Numbered from the stretch's first letter, positions 46,790-59,024 are shown. The stretch: DNA of 64,000 nt from Rhodococcus sp. ABRD24 (GCF_004328705.1 NZ_CP035319.1:2604001-2668000); one strand, 5' to 3'. Notes: a model not told the origin generated them from the letters alone. Numbers and translations are program-made.

Positions 46790-48228
46790 TGGCGACCGAG
46801 CATTTCCGTCGGGGCATCCGCGATGGGCGCGGGTCCCTTCTTCTTGGGTGCGGCGGGCGTGCGGGCCGCGTCGGAGATCTTCATCAGCAGCGCCAGGAGT
46901 AGGTAGTTCGCCAGCAGCGAGGACCCGCCGTAGGACATGAACGGGGTGGTCAGGCCGGTGAGCGGGATCAGCTTGGTGACACCGCCCACGACGACGAACA
47001 GCTGGATCGCGATCGTGAACGACAGCCCAGCGGCGAGTAGCTTGCCGAAGCTGTCCCGGACGGCGAGCGCGGTGCGCAGTCCGCGGACCACGAGGATCAG
47101 GAACAGCATCAGCACCGCGGCCAGGCCGATCAGGCCGAGCTCCTCACCGATCGCGGCGATGATGAAGTCGGTCTTCGCGAACGGTACTTGCGATGGCCGA
47201 CCGCTTCCGAGCCCGGTGCCGGCGACCCCGCCGGTGGCGAGCCCGAACAGCGACTGAGAGATCTGATAGCCGGTGTTCTGGTAGTCGCCGAGCGGATCCA
47301 GCCACGTCTGCACGCGGACCCGGACGTGCCCGAACATTTGGTACGCAAGGAAGAAGCCGACGGCCAGCAGTGCCCCACCGATGAGTAGCCAGCCGGCGCG
47401 CTCGGTCGCGATGTACAGCATCACCAGGACCGTGCCGAAGATGAGAAGCGATGTGCCGAGATCCTTCTCGAACACCATGATGCCGACCGAGACGATCCAT
47501 GCCACCAGGATCGGGCCGAGGTCCCGGGCGCGGGGCAGGTCCATGCCGAGGAAGTGCCGGCCGGCAGTAGTGAAGAGGTCGCGCTTGGAGACGAGTACCG
47601 CGGCGAAGAAGATGATCAGCAGGATCTTCGCGAACTCGCCGGGCTGGATGCTGAAGCCCGGCAGCCGGATCCAGATCTTGGCGCCGTTCACCTCGGAGAA
47701 CTGGGACGGCAGCAGGGCCGGAATAGCGAGCAGAACGAGGCCTGCCAGCCCCACCGTGTAGCTGTAGCGCGCAAGCAAGCGATAGTCGCGCAGCAGCACC
47801 AGCACGGCGATGAATCCGCCGATCGCGAGCGCAGTCCACAGCACTTGCTGGTTGGCATCGGGGGAGGGGACTTCGAGGCCCTGATAGATCGCGTTTTCGG
47901 CGTCTGCAAGGTCGAGGCGGTGGATCAGCACCAGACCAAGTCCATTGAGCAGCGCCACGATCGGCAGCAGCAGCGGATCAGCGTACGGCGCGTACCGTCG
48001 CACAGCCAGATGAGCGACGAGGAACATAGCCGTGTACGTCAACGTGTACTTCGCCAGGTCCCACGTGATGTTCTGTTCCTGGCTGGCCTCGACCAGTATC
48101 AGCGAGAAGGTGGTGATTGCGATCGCGCAGCAGATCAGCACCAGTTCGGTGTTCCGCCGGTTCGACTGGACCGGTGCGGGAGCGAAGCCGCCGGGTGGGC
48201 TGGGGAACGGAGCATCGGACGTGGACAT
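46786..48228 (-). CDS. rodA: Peptidoglycan glycosyltransferase RodA (FtsW/RodA/SpoVE family)
   Basis: 480 residues with about twelve transmembrane helices. SEDS signatures include [47 protein letters not shown] and [19 protein letters not shown]. It polymerises lipid II, working with PbpA. It is coupled to pstP upstream by ATGA (48228). Confidence 0.96.
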   Translation of the reverse strand: MSTSDAPFPSPPGGFAPAPVQSNRRNTELVLICCAIAITTFSLILVEASQEQNITWDLAKYTLTYTAMFLVAHLAVRRYAPYADPLLLPIVALLNGLGLVLIHRLDLADAENAIYQGLEVPSPDANQQVLWTALAIGGFIAVLVLLRDYRLLARYSYTVGLAGLVLLAIPALLPSQFSEVNGAKIWIRLPGFSIQPGEFAKILLIIFFAAVLVSKRDLFTTAGRHFLGMDLPRARDLGPILVAWIVSVGIMVFEKDLGTSLLIFGTVLVMLYIATERAGWLLIGGALLAVGFFLAYQMFGHVRVRVQTWLDPLGDYQNTGYQISQSLFGLATGGVAGTGLGSGRPSQVPFAKTDFIIAAIGEELGLIGLAAVLMLFLILVVRGLRTALAVRDSFGKLLAAGLSFTIAIQLFVVVGGVTKLIPLTGLTTPFMSYGGSSLLANYLLLALLMKISDAARTPAAPKKKGPAPIADAPTEMLGRQ

Positions 48229-49631
48229 CAGCTACCGGTCCTGCAGTTCTGCCCTGGGATCTGTTCCAGCGGCGTCGGCGAAGGCGGGGGCGCGGTCGTG
48301 ACGGGACCGGCATCGCCATTCGGTGAGGTGGGCGGAGGCGCCTCACCGGTCGGTGTGGGTGCCGGCACCGGTACGCATACCGGCAACAGATCGTTGGCCG
48401 CGAGCCGTCCCATCTGCTCGGTGGCATCGTTGCGGGTTCCTGACGGCAGCCCGGCGCGGACCTGTTCGCGTGCGGACGGCTGCAGATCGTCGACCTTCAT
48501 CAGCCGGCACCCGCCCGGAATCTCGTTGGGGTCCACCAGCGTCAGTGCGCCATCGTCCGCAACGCAGCCGACCAGCGCGCTCTCCTGCAGTGAGTAACCC
48601 AGGATCGAGCCGGGGATGCCCTGCAGCACCGCAACCCGGTCGTCGGAGACGCCGACGTAGTAGTAATTGCGGATCATCGATCGGCCCACGAACAGCCCAC
48701 CCACGATCAGCGCAATCAGGGTCAATGCGATGAGACTCCATCGCAGCTTGTGCGACTTCTTCGGCGCTGCCTCCGGTGTGGGAAGCACCCGCTTGGGCGT
48801 TGCCCGCGGCAGCCGTATCGCTGCGGCTCGGCCGGCGGCGGTGTTCGGCGGCGGCGCATCCTCGTCCTCGTCGCCGGAAGCTGCGCCCCCCACGATCGGG
48901 TGACTCTGCCCGTAGTCGAGGTTGATGACGTCGGCGACGACCACGGTGACGTTGTCCGGACCACCGCTGCGCAGCGCCAGCTCGACGAGGCGGTCGGCGC
49001 ACTCGTCCTGGGTGCCCTCGCGCATGGTGTTGGCGAGGGTCTCGTCGCTGACCACGTCGGACAGGCCGTCCGAGCACAGCAGGTAGCGGTCCCCGGCGCG
49101 GGCCTCACGCACCGTCAGCGTCGGCTCGATCTCGTTGCCGGTGAGTGCGCGCATGATCAGCGAACGCTGCGGGTGGGTGTGTGCCTGCTCCGCGGTGATG
49201 CGGCCCTCGTCGACGAGGGACTGCACGAACGTATCGTCGCGGGTGATCTGGGTGAGCTGGTCGTCGCGCAGCAGATAGGCGCGTGAGTCGCCGATGTGCA
49301 CCAGGCCGAGTTTGCTGCCCGCGAACAGAATCGCGGTGAGTGTGGTGCCCATGCCGTCGAGTTCTGGATCCTCCTCGACGTGGTCGGCGATGGTCGCATT
49401 TCCGGCGTGCGTGGCGGCATCGAGTTTGCCGAGGAGGTCCTCGCCCGGCTCGTCGTCGTCGAGTGGTGCCAGCGCGGCGATCATCAGCTGCGAGGCGACC
49501 TCTCCGGCCGCATGTCCGCCCATGCCGTCCGCAAGGGCCAGCAGGCGGGCGCCGGCGTACACCGAGTCCTCGTTGTTCGCGCGGACCAGTCCGCGGTCAC
49601 TGCGGGCCGCGTAGCGGAGCACAAGGGTCAC
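48228..49631 (-). CDS. pstP: Serine/threonine phosphatase PstP (PP2C type)
   Basis: 467 residues from the GTG at 49631, which overlaps the fhaB stop. The PP2C domain (1-240) has [36 protein letters not shown] and [12 protein letters not shown]. One transmembrane helix (about 302-322) and an extracellular Pro-rich domain follow. It reverses PknA/PknB phosphorylation. Confidence 0.97.
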   Translation of the reverse strand: MTLVLRYAARSDRGLVRANNEDSVYAGARLLALADGMGGHAAGEVASQLMIAALAPLDDDEPGEDLLGKLDAATHAGNATIADHVEEDPELDGMGTTLTAILFAGSKLGLVHIGDSRAYLLRDDQLTQITRDDTFVQSLVDEGRITAEQAHTHPQRSLIMRALTGNEIEPTLTVREARAGDRYLLCSDGLSDVVSDETLANTMREGTQDECADRLVELALRSGGPDNVTVVVADVINLDYGQSHPIVGGAASGDEDEDAPPPNTAAGRAAAIRLPRATPKRVLPTPEAAPKKSHKLRWSLIALTLIALIVGGLFVGRSMIRNYYYVGVSDDRVAVLQGIPGSILGYSLQESALVGCVADDGALTLVDPNEIPGGCRLMKVDDLQPSAREQVRAGLPSGTRNDATEQMGRLAANDLLPVCVPVPAPTPTGEAPPPTSPNGDAGPVTTAPPPSPTPLEQIPGQNCRTGS

Positions 49632-50095
49632 GGGCGCAGCTCGATCACGGTCTTGCCGACCCGCACGGGGGTGCCGAGCGGAACGCGGACAGCGGTGGTC
49701 ACCTTGGCGCGGTCCAGGTAAGTGCCGTTGGTGGAGCCGAGATCCTCGACGTACCAATCCGTTCCGCGCGGAGACAGGCGGGCGTGGCGGGTGGAGGCGT
49801 AGTCGTCGGTGAGCACCAGCGTCGAGTCATCGGCGCGACCGATCAGGACCGGCTGAGTGCCGAGAGTGATCCGGGTACCCGCCAGCGAACCCTGCGTCAC
49901 GACGAGATTCTTGGCGACCTTCTGCTTGCCGAGCGACGGCAGCACAGAGGAACTGCGTGAGTAGCGCGGGGCAACTCGCGCACCGCTGGTACCGGCGTAG
50001 ATGTCGCCGCGAAGCGTCCGGATGACTGCCCAGACGAAGAGCCAGAGCAACAGCAGGAATCCCGCTCGCGTCAGTTGGAGGATCAGTCCCTGCAC
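49628..50095 (-). CDS. fhaB: FHA-domain protein FhaB (FipA)
   Basis: 155 residues. An N-terminal transmembrane helix (AGFLLLLWLFVWAVIRTL) precedes a C-terminal FHA domain with IGRADDSTLVL, STRHARL and DLGSTNGTYL. It binds phosphothreonine partners; in mycobacteria it links FtsZ and FtsQ under PknA control. It overlaps pstP by four bases (GTGA). Confidence 0.95.
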   Translation of the reverse strand: MQGLILQLTRAGFLLLLWLFVWAVIRTLRGDIYAGTSGARVAPRYSRSSSVLPSLGKQKVAKNLVVTQGSLAGTRITLGTQPVLIGRADDSTLVLTDDYASTRHARLSPRGTDWYVEDLGSTNGTYLDRAKVTTAVRVPLGTPVRVGKTVIELRP

Positions 50096-50260
50096 TGCCC
50101 GACACCTCCTTCTCTGACGCGGACGCGCGGGTACGCGGCCGGTGCACTATTCGCTGGCAGCATCATATGTGGAAGCCGACCGTGGTGATCATGCTCTCCC
50201 GGTGCACGTGGGCGCACCAGGTTGGTCGATCGTCGGCCGTCGATTCCGTGTTCGAGGTGC

Positions 50261-51547
50261 TCAGAGGATGCGCACCAGGATTTCGGAATGGCCGGCGCGA
50301 ACCACGTCGCCGTCCGCGAGCTGCCAGTCCTGCACCGGCGCGCCGTTGACGGTGGTGCCGTTGGTGGAGCCCAGATCGGAGAGCATCGCGACCTGACCAT
50401 CCCAGTGGATGTCGATGTGGCGACGAGATACCCCGGTATCGGGGAGCCGGAACTGAGCGTCCTGACCGCGTCCGACGATGTTGTTGCCTTCGCGCAGCTG
50501 GTAGAACCGGCCGCTGCCGTCCTCGAGCTGGAGGGTCGCGGTGTAGGTACGGCCTACTTCGGGGGCGTATCCGCCCTGGTATCCCGGGTCGTAGCCCTGT
50601 TGGTAGGCGTGGTTGTAGCCGGCTTGCTCGTACCCGGGCTGCTGGTAAGCCTCGTTGGGGTAGCCCTGGTCGTACTGCTGCTGATAGCTCGGGTCGTACC
50701 CCTGCTGCTCGTATCCGGGCTGCTGGTTGTAGTCCTGGTGGTAGCCGGGGTACTGACCCGGGTACGGCTGCTCGTACTGCTGGAAGTCCTGCTGCTGGTA
50801 GTCGGACGGGTACCCGCCCTGCGGCGCGTAGCCAGCCTCCTGCGGGTAGCCGGCATCCTGCGGGTAGCCGCCCTGTGTGCCATAGCCCTGCTGGTCGTAG
50901 CGCGGCTGGTCGTATCCCTGCGGGTAGCCCTCGCTTTGCGCCGGCGGTTGATCCTGACCCGGATGGGAGTTGCCGTTGCGCGTGTACCCGCGTCCCTGAC
51001 CGCGGGCGTCCTCGGGATTGCGGCCGGCATCGTGTCCGGAGTTCTGCGTCATGGGGCTAGCTCCTGGGGTCGGTGGGACGGGTACGGAGGCACGTGCCGC
51101 ACGAGGATCGGGACCGGATCCGCCAGTGTTACTGCGGCGTGCGTCCGGGTCGACCGAGCCTGCGGTGCGGAACTGCCCTGTGTGCAATGTCGGTGACGGC
51201 TCGAAACGGACGTCGATGTCCCCGTAGGTCTGCCACCCTTGTTCTCGGATGAAGCCCTCGAGGTGCCGGGCAAAAGATTTGACGGTCAGCTCGTGGTCCG
51301 AGGCCAGTTTCTCGTGATCCGAGTTGTTGATCGTGATCACGTAGCTGTTGGGCGCAAGTAGATGCCCGCCGTCGAGCTGCTGGACGCGGTCGGTGGCCTC
51401 ACGCTGCAGCGCGGCCTCGACTTCCTGCGGTACGACGCCACCGCCGAAGACGCGCGCGAAGGCGTCACCGACGGCCCCCTGCAGCTTGCGCTCGAAACGT
51501 TGAACGATCCCCACGGCATGAACCTTGCTGTTGTTGTCCATTGTCAT
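50261..51547 (-). CDS. fhaA: FHA-domain protein FhaA with DUF3662 N-terminus
   Basis: 428 residues. The N-terminal DUF3662 domain (about 10-125) contains FERKLQGAVGDAFARVF. A long linker (about 195-345) is dominated by Tyr, Gln, Gly and Pro in repeats such as QQGYD and GGYPQ. The C-terminal FHA domain has VGRGQDAQFRLPDTGVSRRH and DLGSTNGT. It binds phosphorylated MurJ and CwlM in mycobacteria. It is the first gene of the kinase operon; 165 bases separate it from fhaB. Confidence 0.96.
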   Translation of the reverse strand: MTMDNNSKVHAVGIVQRFERKLQGAVGDAFARVFGGGVVPQEVEAALQREATDRVQQLDGGHLLAPNSYVITINNSDHEKLASDHELTVKSFARHLEGFIREQGWQTYGDIDVRFEPSPTLHTGQFRTAGSVDPDARRSNTGGSGPDPRAARASVPVPPTPGASPMTQNSGHDAGRNPEDARGQGRGYTRNGNSHPGQDQPPAQSEGYPQGYDQPRYDQQGYGTQGGYPQDAGYPQEAGYAPQGGYPSDYQQQDFQQYEQPYPGQYPGYHQDYNQQPGYEQQGYDPSYQQQYDQGYPNEAYQQPGYEQAGYNHAYQQGYDPGYQGGYAPEVGRTYTATLQLEDGSGRFYQLREGNNIVGRGQDAQFRLPDTGVSRRHIDIHWDGQVAMLSDLGSTNGTTVNGAPVQDWQLADGDVVRAGHSEILVRIL

Positions 51548-51702
51548 GTCTTCTGCGTGTCGTGGGCAGGCCGCGACACCTGCATGATATCCGCCCGCCC
51601 CGCAGCGACGGGTTCTACCGCAGTTCCGTATCGCGATTTCCGCCCTCTACCTGCACGAATCGTGCACTTGGAAGCCTGCATGCTAATGTTTTCCCGTCGC
51701 TC

Positions 51703-51788
51703 GGGCGAGTGGCGGAATGGCAGACGCGCTGGCTTCAGGTGCCAGTGTCCTTCGGGACGTGGGGGTTCAAGTCCCCCTTCGCCCACCA
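51703..51788 (+). tRNA. leuT: tRNA-Leu (CAG)
   Basis: Class II tRNA with a long variable arm (GTGTCCTTCGGGACGT). The acceptor GGGCGAG pairs with CTTCGCCC, and anticodon CAG is at 51736-51738 between CTGGC and GCCAG. CCA is encoded (51786-51788), unlike the Ile and Ala genes of this window. It is conserved after fhaA. Confidence 0.96.
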
Positions 51789-51793
51789 CAGGC

Positions 51794-51833
51794 AGAGGCC
51801 GCGAACTTCTCGAAGTTCGCGGCCTCTTTCTTT
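51794..51833 (+). terminator. Intrinsic terminator after tRNA-Leu
   Basis: A 16-bp perfect stem (51794-51809 with 51812-51827) runs into TTTCTTT. Confidence 0.88.
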
Positions 51834-52612
51834 GCGTCCGCCGTCGACCTCCGTGCCGCAGCCTGTTTCCGCCGCCCACCTCCGTGCCGCTGAATCGTCG
51901 CCACAGACCTTTTGGCAGCGTCACACCCCGATTGGTCCGTATTTGGTGTGAGATGCCGGCGAAATGTGTGCGGTCTCCGGAATGCTCAGAGTTCATCGAT
52001 CACTGTGAGACAAGCGTTCAACCGGTGCTAAGGTTCGACTCGCACTGGCCGCAGCTGTCCACTCGCTGCGGCCAGTAGTCATTTCTGCCTCCGGATCCCG
52101 CTGCGGTCCGATTTCTCACCCGGAACGCGATTTCACCCCTTGACGACGCGCTCGCGCATTCGCAGCCGGGTGGTGCGGCGTCTTCGACGGTCGGTCGTGC
52201 GACCAGCTCGACACCGGAGCGAGATGCAACCGCAGCACCCTCGTAGGAGGATCGTGTCGATGCTGCAATTCGCCGCCTCACCAGGGCCGGGCCGATCACC
52301 TTAGGCTGTGATGTGCGCTGCATTCGCCCAGAAGGCGATCGCAAAGTTGCAGGTCGTGGTGTGGAAAGGGGAGCCTTGGTTGCGTTTCTCCCGGGGGTCT
52401 GAATTAACATTTTCTCAACACGGTGGACTCACAAACGTCCGAAACGCCCTCGAGCAACGATGCCCGGGCGAAGGACGGTCCCGTGTCGAGGCTCAACGAT
52501 GAGCCCTTCTCGGTGGTGCCGAACACAATGTCGTGCCGGTACTCGCTCTGCAAGTGGATGACCATCAGCGCTGCTGGTCGTCGGTGCATTTACGCATACG
52601 AAGGCAGTGGGT
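51834..52612. other. Spacer before gltB with orphan inverted repeats
   Basis: No convincing gene was seen in these 780 bases. TCACACC (51921-51927) and GGTGTGA (51945-51951) form an inverted repeat with a 17-base gap, operator-like. A perfect 12-bp hairpin lies at 52044-52076 (loop TGTCCACTC) with no gene before it. The gltB promoter is probably within 52390-52600, where an AT-rich stretch (AATTAACATTTTCTC) occurs. Confidence 0.6.
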
Positions 52613-55600
52613 ATGAAGCATCTTCCCGGGCCCCAAGGGCTCTACCATCCGGCAAACGAACATGACGCGTGTGGCGTTGCGTTCGTTGTCGACATGCACG
52701 GTCGCCGCAGCCGCGACATCGTCGAGAAGGCGATCACGGCACTGGTGAACCTCGAGCACCGCGGTGCAGCGGGTTCCGAGCCCAATACCGGTGACGGTGC
52801 GGGCATCCTGCTGCAGGTTCCGGACCGCTTCCTGCGTGCCGTCGTGGACTTTCAGCTCCCCGCCGAGGGCGCGTATGCCACCGGTATCGCGTTCCTGCCG
52901 CAGGGCGCCGAGGCAGCCGCCGAGGCCGCCGCGGGTGTCGAGAAGATCGTCGCCGAGGAGGGCCTGACGGTTCTCGGGTGGCGCGCGGTTCCCACCGACG
53001 ACTCGTCGCTGGGTTCCCTCGCTCGCGACGCGATGCCGACGTTCCGTCAGGTGTTCATCGGTAGCCCTGGGGCGAGCGAAGCGACGGGGGATGTGGCTGT
53101 CGGCGACGCCGTCACCGGCATGGACCTCGAGCGCCGCGCGTACGTCATCCGCAAGCGCGTCGAACACGAGCTCGGCAACGAGGGCGCCGGCAAGGACGCG
53201 ACCGGCCGCGAGTCGGTGTACTTCCCGAGCCTGTCCGGGCAGACATTCGTCTACAAAGGCATGCTCACCACCCCGCAGCTCAAGGGCTTCTACCTGGATC
53301 TGCAGGACGAGCGGCTCGAGAGCGCGCTGGGCCTGGTGCACTCGCGCTTCTCCACCAACACATTCCCGTCGTGGCCGCTGGCGCATCCGTTCCGCCGCGT
53401 CGCGCACAACGGCGAGATCAACACCGTCAGCGGCAACGAGAACTGGATGCGGGCGCGTGAGGCGCTCATCAAGTCCGACGTGTTCGCGTCAGGTGACGTT
53501 GGGTCCGGCAAGGACCAGCGCAGCGCGCTCGAGAAGATCTTCCCGGTCTGCACGCCTGGCGCCTCGGACACCGCGCGCTTCGACGAGGTGCTCGAGCTGT
53601 TGCACCTCGGCGGACGCAGCCTGCCGCACGCCGTGCTGATGATGATCCCGGAGGCCTGGGAGCGTCACGAGAGCATGGATCCGGCACGCAAGGCGTTCTA
53701 CCAGTACCACTCGGCGCTCATGGAGCCGTGGGACGGCCCGGCATCGGTGTGCTTCACCGACGGCACCGTCGTCGGTGCTGTGCTCGACCGCAACGGCCTT
53801 CGCCCGTCGCGCCTCTGGGTGACTGACGACGGCCTGGTCGTCATGGCGTCCGAGGTTGGTGTCCTCGACATCGCGCCCGAGAAGATCGTCAAGAAGGTGC
53901 GCCTGCAGCCGGGCCGCATGTTCCTGGTCGACACCGCGCAAGGCCGCATCGTCTCCGATGACGAGATCAAGGCGGAGCTCGCTGCCGAACACCCGTACCA
54001 GCAGTGGATCGACGATGGCCTCGTCCAGATCGACGACCTGCCGGACAGCAAGTACACCTACATGACCCACGACCGGGTTGTCCTGCGCCAGCAGATGTTC
54101 GGTTACACCAACGAAGAGGTCAACCTCCTCGTCAAGCCGATGGCTGCGACCGGCGGCGAAGCGTTGGGCTCGATGGGCACCGACACCCCGATCGCGGTGC
54201 TCTCCGCGCGGCCACGCATGCTGTTCGACTACTTCCAGCAGCTGTTCGCCCAGGTGACCAACCCGCCGCTGGACGCCATCCGCGAGGAGATCGTCACCAG
54301 TCTCGGCGGCACCATCGGACCCGAGGCCGACCTGCTCAACCCGTCGGCTGCGTCGTGCCGCCAGATCGTGCTGCCGCAGCCGATCCTGCACAACGATGAC
54401 CTCGCGAAGCTGATCCACGTCAACGACAACGGTGCGTTCCCGCACTTCCGCAGCGTTGTCGTTCGCGGCCTGTATCCGGTGGCCCGCGGCGGCGAGGGTC
54501 TGCGCAAGGCGCTGGAGACGGTGCGCGAGAAGGTCTCCGAGGCCATCGCCGGCGGCGCACGGATCATCGTGCTCTCCGACCGCGAGTCCAACGAGAAGTT
54601 CGCGCCCATCCCGTCGTTGTTGCTCACCTCCGCGGTGCACCAGCATCTGGTGCGCGAGAAGACCCGTACCAAGGTCGGTCTCATCGTCGAGTCCGGTGAC
54701 GCCCGCGAGGTCCATCACATGGCGGCGCTGCTGGGCTTCGGTGCCGCAGCAGTCAACCCGTACATGGCATTCGAGACCGTCGACGAGCTGATCCAGAACA
54801 ACGAGCTGCCGGGTCTCACGATCGACCAGGCGGTCGCGAACTACATCAAGGGAGCCGGGAAGGGCGTTCTCAAGGTGATGTCCAAGATGGGCATCTCGAC
54901 GCTGGCGTCGTACACCGGTGCTCAGCTGTTCCAGGTGATCGGCCTGTCGCAGGATCTGGTGGACGAGTACTTCACCGGCCTCAAGTCCACCCTCGACGGT
55001 ATCGGCCTGGACGAGATCGCCGCGGATGTCGCTGTGCGGCATGCCAATGCGTACCTGGACCGTCCGGAGGAGCGCGCCCACCGCGAGCTCGAGGTGGGCG
55101 GCGAGTACCAGTGGCGGCGGGAGGGCGAGTATCACCTGTTCAATCCGGACACGGTGTTCAAGCTCCAGCACGCGACCCGCACCGGCCAGTACTCGGTGTT
55201 CAAGGAGTACACGAAGCTGGTCGACGACCAGTCGGAGCGACTGGCGTCGCTGCGCGGCCTGTTCAAGTTCAAGACCGGTCTGCGTCAGCCCATCTCGATC
55301 GACGAGGTCGAGCCCGCCAGCGAGATCGTCAAGCGCTTCTCGACCGGCGCGATGAGCTACGGCTCGATCTCCGCGGAGGCGCACGAAACCCTCGCGATCG
55401 CGATGAATCGTCTCGGTGGCCGCTCGAACTCCGGTGAGGGCGGCGAGCATCCGTCACGCTTCACGCCGGACGAGAACGGTGACTGGCGCCGGTCGGCGAT
55501 CAAGCAGGTCGCGTCGGGTCGCTTCGGTGTCACGTCGCACTACCTGAGCAACTGCACCGACATCCAGATCAAGATGGCGCAGGGCGCCAAGCCGGGTGAG

Positions 55601-57262
55601 GGTGGCCAGCTGCCGCCGCACAAGGTGTATCCGTGGGTCGCCGAGGTTCGTGGATCGACTCCGGGCGTCGGCCTCATCTCGCCGCCGCCGCACCACGACA
55701 TCTACTCGATCGAGGATCTGGCCCAGCTGATCCACGACCTGAAGAACGCGAACCCGCAGGCGCGGATTCACGTCAAGCTGGTCTCGGAGATCGGTGTCGG
55801 CACGGTCGCCGCGGGTGTCTCGAAGGCGCACGCGGACGTCGTCCTCATCTCGGGTCACGACGGCGGCACCGGCGCGTCGCCGCTGACCTCGCTCAAGCAC
55901 GCCGGCGCCCCGTGGGAGCTCGGCCTCGCAGAGACCCAGCAGACGCTGCTGCTCAACGGTCTTCGCGACCGCATCGTGGTTCAGGTCGACGGCCAGATGA
56001 AGACCGGCCGCGACGTCATGATCGCGACGCTGCTCGGCGGCGAGGAGTTCGGTTTCGCGACCGCGCCGCTCGTGGTCTCGGGTTGCATCATGATGCGCGT
56101 ATGCCACCTCGATACCTGCCCGGTGGGTGTGGCGACGCAGAACCCGGTGCTGCGCAAGCGTTTCGCGGGCCAGCCCGAGTTCGTGGAGAACTTCTTCCTG
56201 TACATCGCCGAAGAGGTGCGTGAGCTCCTCGCGGAACTGGGCTTCCGTACTCTCCAGGAGGCGGTCGGCCAGGTGGATCTCCTCGACACCACCAAGGCGA
56301 TCGAGCATTGGAAGGCGTCGAAGCTGGACCTCTCGCCGATTCTGCACCAGGTCGAATCCGCGTTCATGGACCAGGACCTGTACTGCTCCGGCACGCAGGA
56401 GCACGGTCTGGAGAAGGCGCTCGATCAGCAGCTGATCGTGCAGGCGCGTCCGGCTCTCGACAAGGGTGAGGCCGTTGCGTTCGCGTCGGACATCACCAAC
56501 GTCAACCGCACGGTCGGCACCATGCTCGGCCACGAATTGACCAAGGTGTACGGCGCAGAGGGACTGCCGGACAACACGATCGACATCACCTTCACGGGTT
56601 CGGCTGGAAACAGCTTCGGTGCGTTCGTGCCCAAGGGTATGACGCTGCGGCTGCACGGCGATGCCAATGACTTTGTTGGCAAGGGCCTGTCCGGTGGCCG
56701 GATCGTGGTCCGCCCGCCGTTGCAGACGGCCGAGGGCTTCGTGCCCGAGGAGAACATCATCGGCGGCAACGTGATCCTGTTCGGCGCCACCGGTGGTGAG
56801 GCCCTGGTCCGCGGTATGGTGGGTGAGCGCTTCGCAGTCCGCAACTCCGGCGCCACCGCTGTCGTGGAGGGGGTGGGCGATCACGGTTGCGAGTACATGA
56901 CCGGTGGCAAGGTGGTCATCCTGGGCAAGACCGGACGCAACTTCGGTGCCGGTATGTCCGGGGGTGTCGCGTTCATCTTCAACCCGGAGCGTGATTTCGG
57001 GGCCAACCTCAACACCGAACTGGTCGATCTCGAGGATCTCAACGCCCGGGACTTCGAGTGGCTCGCAGGCGCCATCGAGCGTCACCGTGACGAGACCGGA
57101 TCCGAGGTCGCGGCTCGGATCCTCGCCGACTGGTCGCACCAGAAAGCACATTTCGCAAAGGTCATGCCGCGCGACTACAAGAAGGTCCTCGTCGCTATCG
57201 AGACCGCGAAGAAGAACGGAACCAACGTGGACGACGCAATCATGGAGGCAGCTCGTGGGTGA
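52613..57262 (+). CDS. gltB: Glutamate synthase (NADPH) large subunit
   Basis: 1549 residues from the ATG at 52613, with GAAGG well spaced; GTG 52607 is too close to it. The class II amidotransferase nucleophile is Cys20 in HDACGVAFV, probably exposed by propeptide removal. The FMN-binding synthase domain contains [14 protein letters not shown], and the 3Fe-4S cysteines lie around [15 protein letters not shown]. The C-terminal beta-helix has repeated G-x-x-G units. It makes two glutamates from glutamine and 2-oxoglutarate. It overlaps gltD by eight bases. Confidence 0.97.
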   Translation: MKHLPGPQGLYHPANEHDACGVAFVVDMHGRRSRDIVEKAITALVNLEHRGAAGSEPNTGDGAGILLQVPDRFLRAVVDFQLPAEGAYATGIAFLPQGAEAAAEAAAGVEKIVAEEGLTVLGWRAVPTDDSSLGSLARDAMPTFRQVFIGSPGASEATGDVAVGDAVTGMDLERRAYVIRKRVEHELGNEGAGKDATGRESVYFPSLSGQTFVYKGMLTTPQLKGFYLDLQDERLESALGLVHSRFSTNTFPSWPLAHPFRRVAHNGEINTVSGNENWMRAREALIKSDVFASGDVGSGKDQRSALEKIFPVCTPGASDTARFDEVLELLHLGGRSLPHAVLMMIPEAWERHESMDPARKAFYQYHSALMEPWDGPASVCFTDGTVVGAVLDRNGLRPSRLWVTDDGLVVMASEVGVLDIAPEKIVKKVRLQPGRMFLVDTAQGRIVSDDEIKAELAAEHPYQQWIDDGLVQIDDLPDSKYTYMTHDRVVLRQQMFGYTNEEVNLLVKPMAATGGEALGSMGTDTPIAVLSARPRMLFDYFQQLFAQVTNPPLDAIREEIVTSLGGTIGPEADLLNPSAASCRQIVLPQPILHNDDLAKLIHVNDNGAFPHFRSVVVRGLYPVARGGEGLRKALETVREKVSEAIAGGARIIVLSDRESNEKFAPIPSLLLTSAVHQHLVREKTRTKVGLIVESGDAREVHHMAALLGFGAAAVNPYMAFETVDELIQNNELPGLTIDQAVANYIKGAGKGVLKVMSKMGISTLASYTGAQLFQVIGLSQDLVDEYFTGLKSTLDGIGLDEIAADVAVRHANAYLDRPEERAHRELEVGGEYQWRREGEYHLFNPDTVFKLQHATRTGQYSVFKEYTKLVDDQSERLASLRGLFKFKTGLRQPISIDEVEPASEIVKRFSTGAMSYGSISAEAHETLAIAMNRLGGRSNSGEGGEHPSRFTPDENGDWRRSAIKQVASGRFGVTSHYLSNCTDIQIKMAQGAKPGEGGQLPPHKVYPWVAEVRGSTPGVGLISPPPHHDIYSIEDLAQLIHDLKNANPQARIHVKLVSEIGVGTVAAGVSKAHADVVLISGHDGGTGASPLTSLKHAGAPWELGLAETQQTLLLNGLRDRIVVQVDGQMKTGRDVMIATLLGGEEFGFATAPLVVSGCIMMRVCHLDTCPVGVATQNPVLRKRFAGQPEFVENFFLYIAEEVRELLAELGFRTLQEAVGQVDLLDTTKAIEHWKASKLDLSPILHQVESAFMDQDLYCSGTQEHGLEKALDQQLIVQARPALDKGEAVAFASDITNVNRTVGTMLGHELTKVYGAEGLPDNTIDITFTGSAGNSFGAFVPKGMTLRLHGDANDFVGKGLSGGRIVVRPPLQTAEGFVPEENIIGGNVILFGATGGEALVRGMVGERFAVRNSGATAVVEGVGDHGCEYMTGGKVVILGKTGRNFGAGMSGGVAFIFNPERDFGANLNTELVDLEDLNARDFEWLAGAIERHRDETGSEVAARILADWSHQKAHFAKVMPRDYKKVLVAIETAKKNGTNVDDAIMEAARG

Positions 57263-58721
57263 TCCGAACGGCTTCCTCAAGCACACGTCGCGCCAGCTGC
57301 CCCTCCGCCGTCCGGTGCCGCTGCGCCTGATGGACTGGAAGGAGGTCTACGAAGATTTCCAGCCCGAAACTCTCAAGGCTCAGGCCAGCCGGTGTATGGA
57401 TTGTGGTATCCCCTTCTGCCACAACGGCTGCCCGCTCGGAAACCTGATTCCGGAGTGGAACGATCTGGTCCACAAGGACCGGTGGCGCGAGGGTATCGAT
57501 CGGTTGCACGCGACCAACAACTTCCCGGAGTTCACCGGGCGGCTGTGCCCGGCGCCGTGTGAGGCGTCGTGCGTGCTCGGCATCAACCAGGATGCGGTCA
57601 CCATCAAGCAGGTCGAGGTCGAGATCATCGACCGCGCCTTCGACGAGGGTTGGGTGCAGCCGGTGCGGGCGTCGTACATCACCGGCAAGAAGGTGGCTGT
57701 CGTCGGCTCCGGTCCTGCGGGACTGGCTGCCGCACAGCAGCTCACCCGCGCTGGGCACTCGGTGACGGTGTTCGAGCGTGAGGACCGCATCGGCGGCCTG
57801 CTGCGCTACGGCATTCCCGAGTTCAAGATGGAGAAGCGCCACATCGACCGTCGCTTGGCGCAGATGGAGGCCGAGGGCACCGTGTTCCGCACCGGTGTCG
57901 ATGTCGGTGTCGACATCACCGCGGAGCAGCTACGTGCGCAGTTCGACGCGGTCGTCCTCGCCGGCGGCGCCACCGAGGCGCGTGACCTGCAAATCCCGGG
58001 GCGCGAGCTCGACGGCATCTACCAGGCGATGGAGTTCCTGCCGATCGCCAACCGCGTCCAGCTGGGCGACCCAGTTCTCGATGAAGCAGGCGAGCCTCCG
58101 ATCACGGCGAAGGGCAAGAAGGTCGTCATCATCGGCGGCGGCGACACCGGTGCCGACTGCCTCGGCACCAGTCACCGCCAGGGCGCGGAGAGCGTGCACC
58201 AGTTCGAGATCATGCCGCGTCCGCCGGAGGAGCGCGCCGAGCAGACCCCGTGGCCGACTTACCCGCTCATGTACCGCGTCTCCTCCGCACACGAGGAGGG
58301 CGGCGAGCGTGTGTTCTCGGTCAACACCGAGGCTTTTGTCGGAGTCGATGGCAAGGTGACGGCGCTGAAGGCCCACGAGGTCACGATGGTGAACGGCCGC
58401 TTCGAGAAGGTCGAGGGCTCGGACTTCGAGCTCGAGGCCGACATCGTGTTCCTCGCGATGGGCTTCGTCGGACCCGAGAAGCCGGGTCTGCTCACCGACC
58501 TGGGCGTCGACCTGAACGAGCGCGGCAACGTCGCCCGCTCCTCGGAGTGGGAGACGAACGTGCCCGGTGTCTTCGTTGCCGGCGATATGGGACGCGGTCA
58601 GTCGCTGATCGTGTGGGCCATCGCCGAGGGTCGCTCGTGTGCAGCCGCGGTCGACAAGTTCCTCGAGGGCTCGACGGCGCTGCCCGCGCCGATCCAGACC
58701 ACCAGCGTGCCTCAGCGCTGA
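57255..58721 (+). CDS. gltD: Glutamate synthase (NADPH) small subunit
   Basis: 488 residues from the GTG at 57255, with GGAGGCAG upstream inside the gltB end. N-terminal Fe-S cysteines: [17 protein letters not shown] and [12 protein letters not shown]. The FAD motif is [10 protein letters not shown], the NADPH motif GGGDTGADC, and the late FAD motif [12 protein letters not shown]. It feeds NADPH electrons to GltB. Confidence 0.97.
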   Translation: MGDPNGFLKHTSRQLPLRRPVPLRLMDWKEVYEDFQPETLKAQASRCMDCGIPFCHNGCPLGNLIPEWNDLVHKDRWREGIDRLHATNNFPEFTGRLCPAPCEASCVLGINQDAVTIKQVEVEIIDRAFDEGWVQPVRASYITGKKVAVVGSGPAGLAAAQQLTRAGHSVTVFEREDRIGGLLRYGIPEFKMEKRHIDRRLAQMEAEGTVFRTGVDVGVDITAEQLRAQFDAVVLAGGATEARDLQIPGRELDGIYQAMEFLPIANRVQLGDPVLDEAGEPPITAKGKKVVIIGGGDTGADCLGTSHRQGAESVHQFEIMPRPPEERAEQTPWPTYPLMYRVSSAHEEGGERVFSVNTEAFVGVDGKVTALKAHEVTMVNGRFEKVEGSDFELEADIVFLAMGFVGPEKPGLLTDLGVDLNERGNVARSSEWETNVPGVFVAGDMGRGQSLIVWAIAEGRSCAAAVDKFLEGSTALPAPIQTTSVPQR

Positions 58722-58760
58722 TCCAAGCGGGGACCAGCGTCGTTCCCCGCCACCAGTACT

Positions 58761-58806
58761 CGAAGGCCCCATTTCACGCTTCGCCTCGCGTGAAATGGGG
58801 CCTTCG
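58761..58806. terminator. 19-bp stem-loop after gltD
   Basis: Arms 58761-58779 and 58788-58806 are perfectly complementary with an 8-base loop (TTCGCCTC). No clean T-run follows, but length and position suggest termination of gltBD. Confidence 0.75.
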
Positions 58807-59024
58807 TCTGCTTTCAGACCGGATCTGGACCTTCGAGAACCTAATCCGGAACACGACGTCCGAAGTAGCGAAGGAAAGCCGTCAATCGCCAGCACCGCGC
58901 CGTATTCGACGAAACGGGCACGGGAACAGCCTTCCTGGGCGATAGTGGTCCTGATCACAACTATACAACCGTCCAGTAACAACGGAGTCGGGAGTTGTTG
59001 AGGGCGTCCCTTGAAGGAGGATCC
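58807..59024. promoter_or_regulatory. Spacer upstream of the Ig-repeat gene pair
   Basis: No gene seen. ACTATACAA near 58960-58970 gives a TATACA-like -10 box, the best candidate promoter for the two surface-protein genes. AAGGAGG at 59014-59020 is a strong ribosome site. Confidence 0.35.

Noticed and set aside
43935..46817. A single 960-residue frame covering pknA and pbpA on the minus strand
   Set aside because: The upstream part is an Arg/His-rich shadow of pbpA in another frame. PknA starts at the ATG at 45299, where the kinase domain begins.
52423..52665. 80-codon frame overlapping the start of gltB
   Set aside because: No family resemblance, weak start context, and it overlaps gltB in another frame. 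I could not support a leader peptide.
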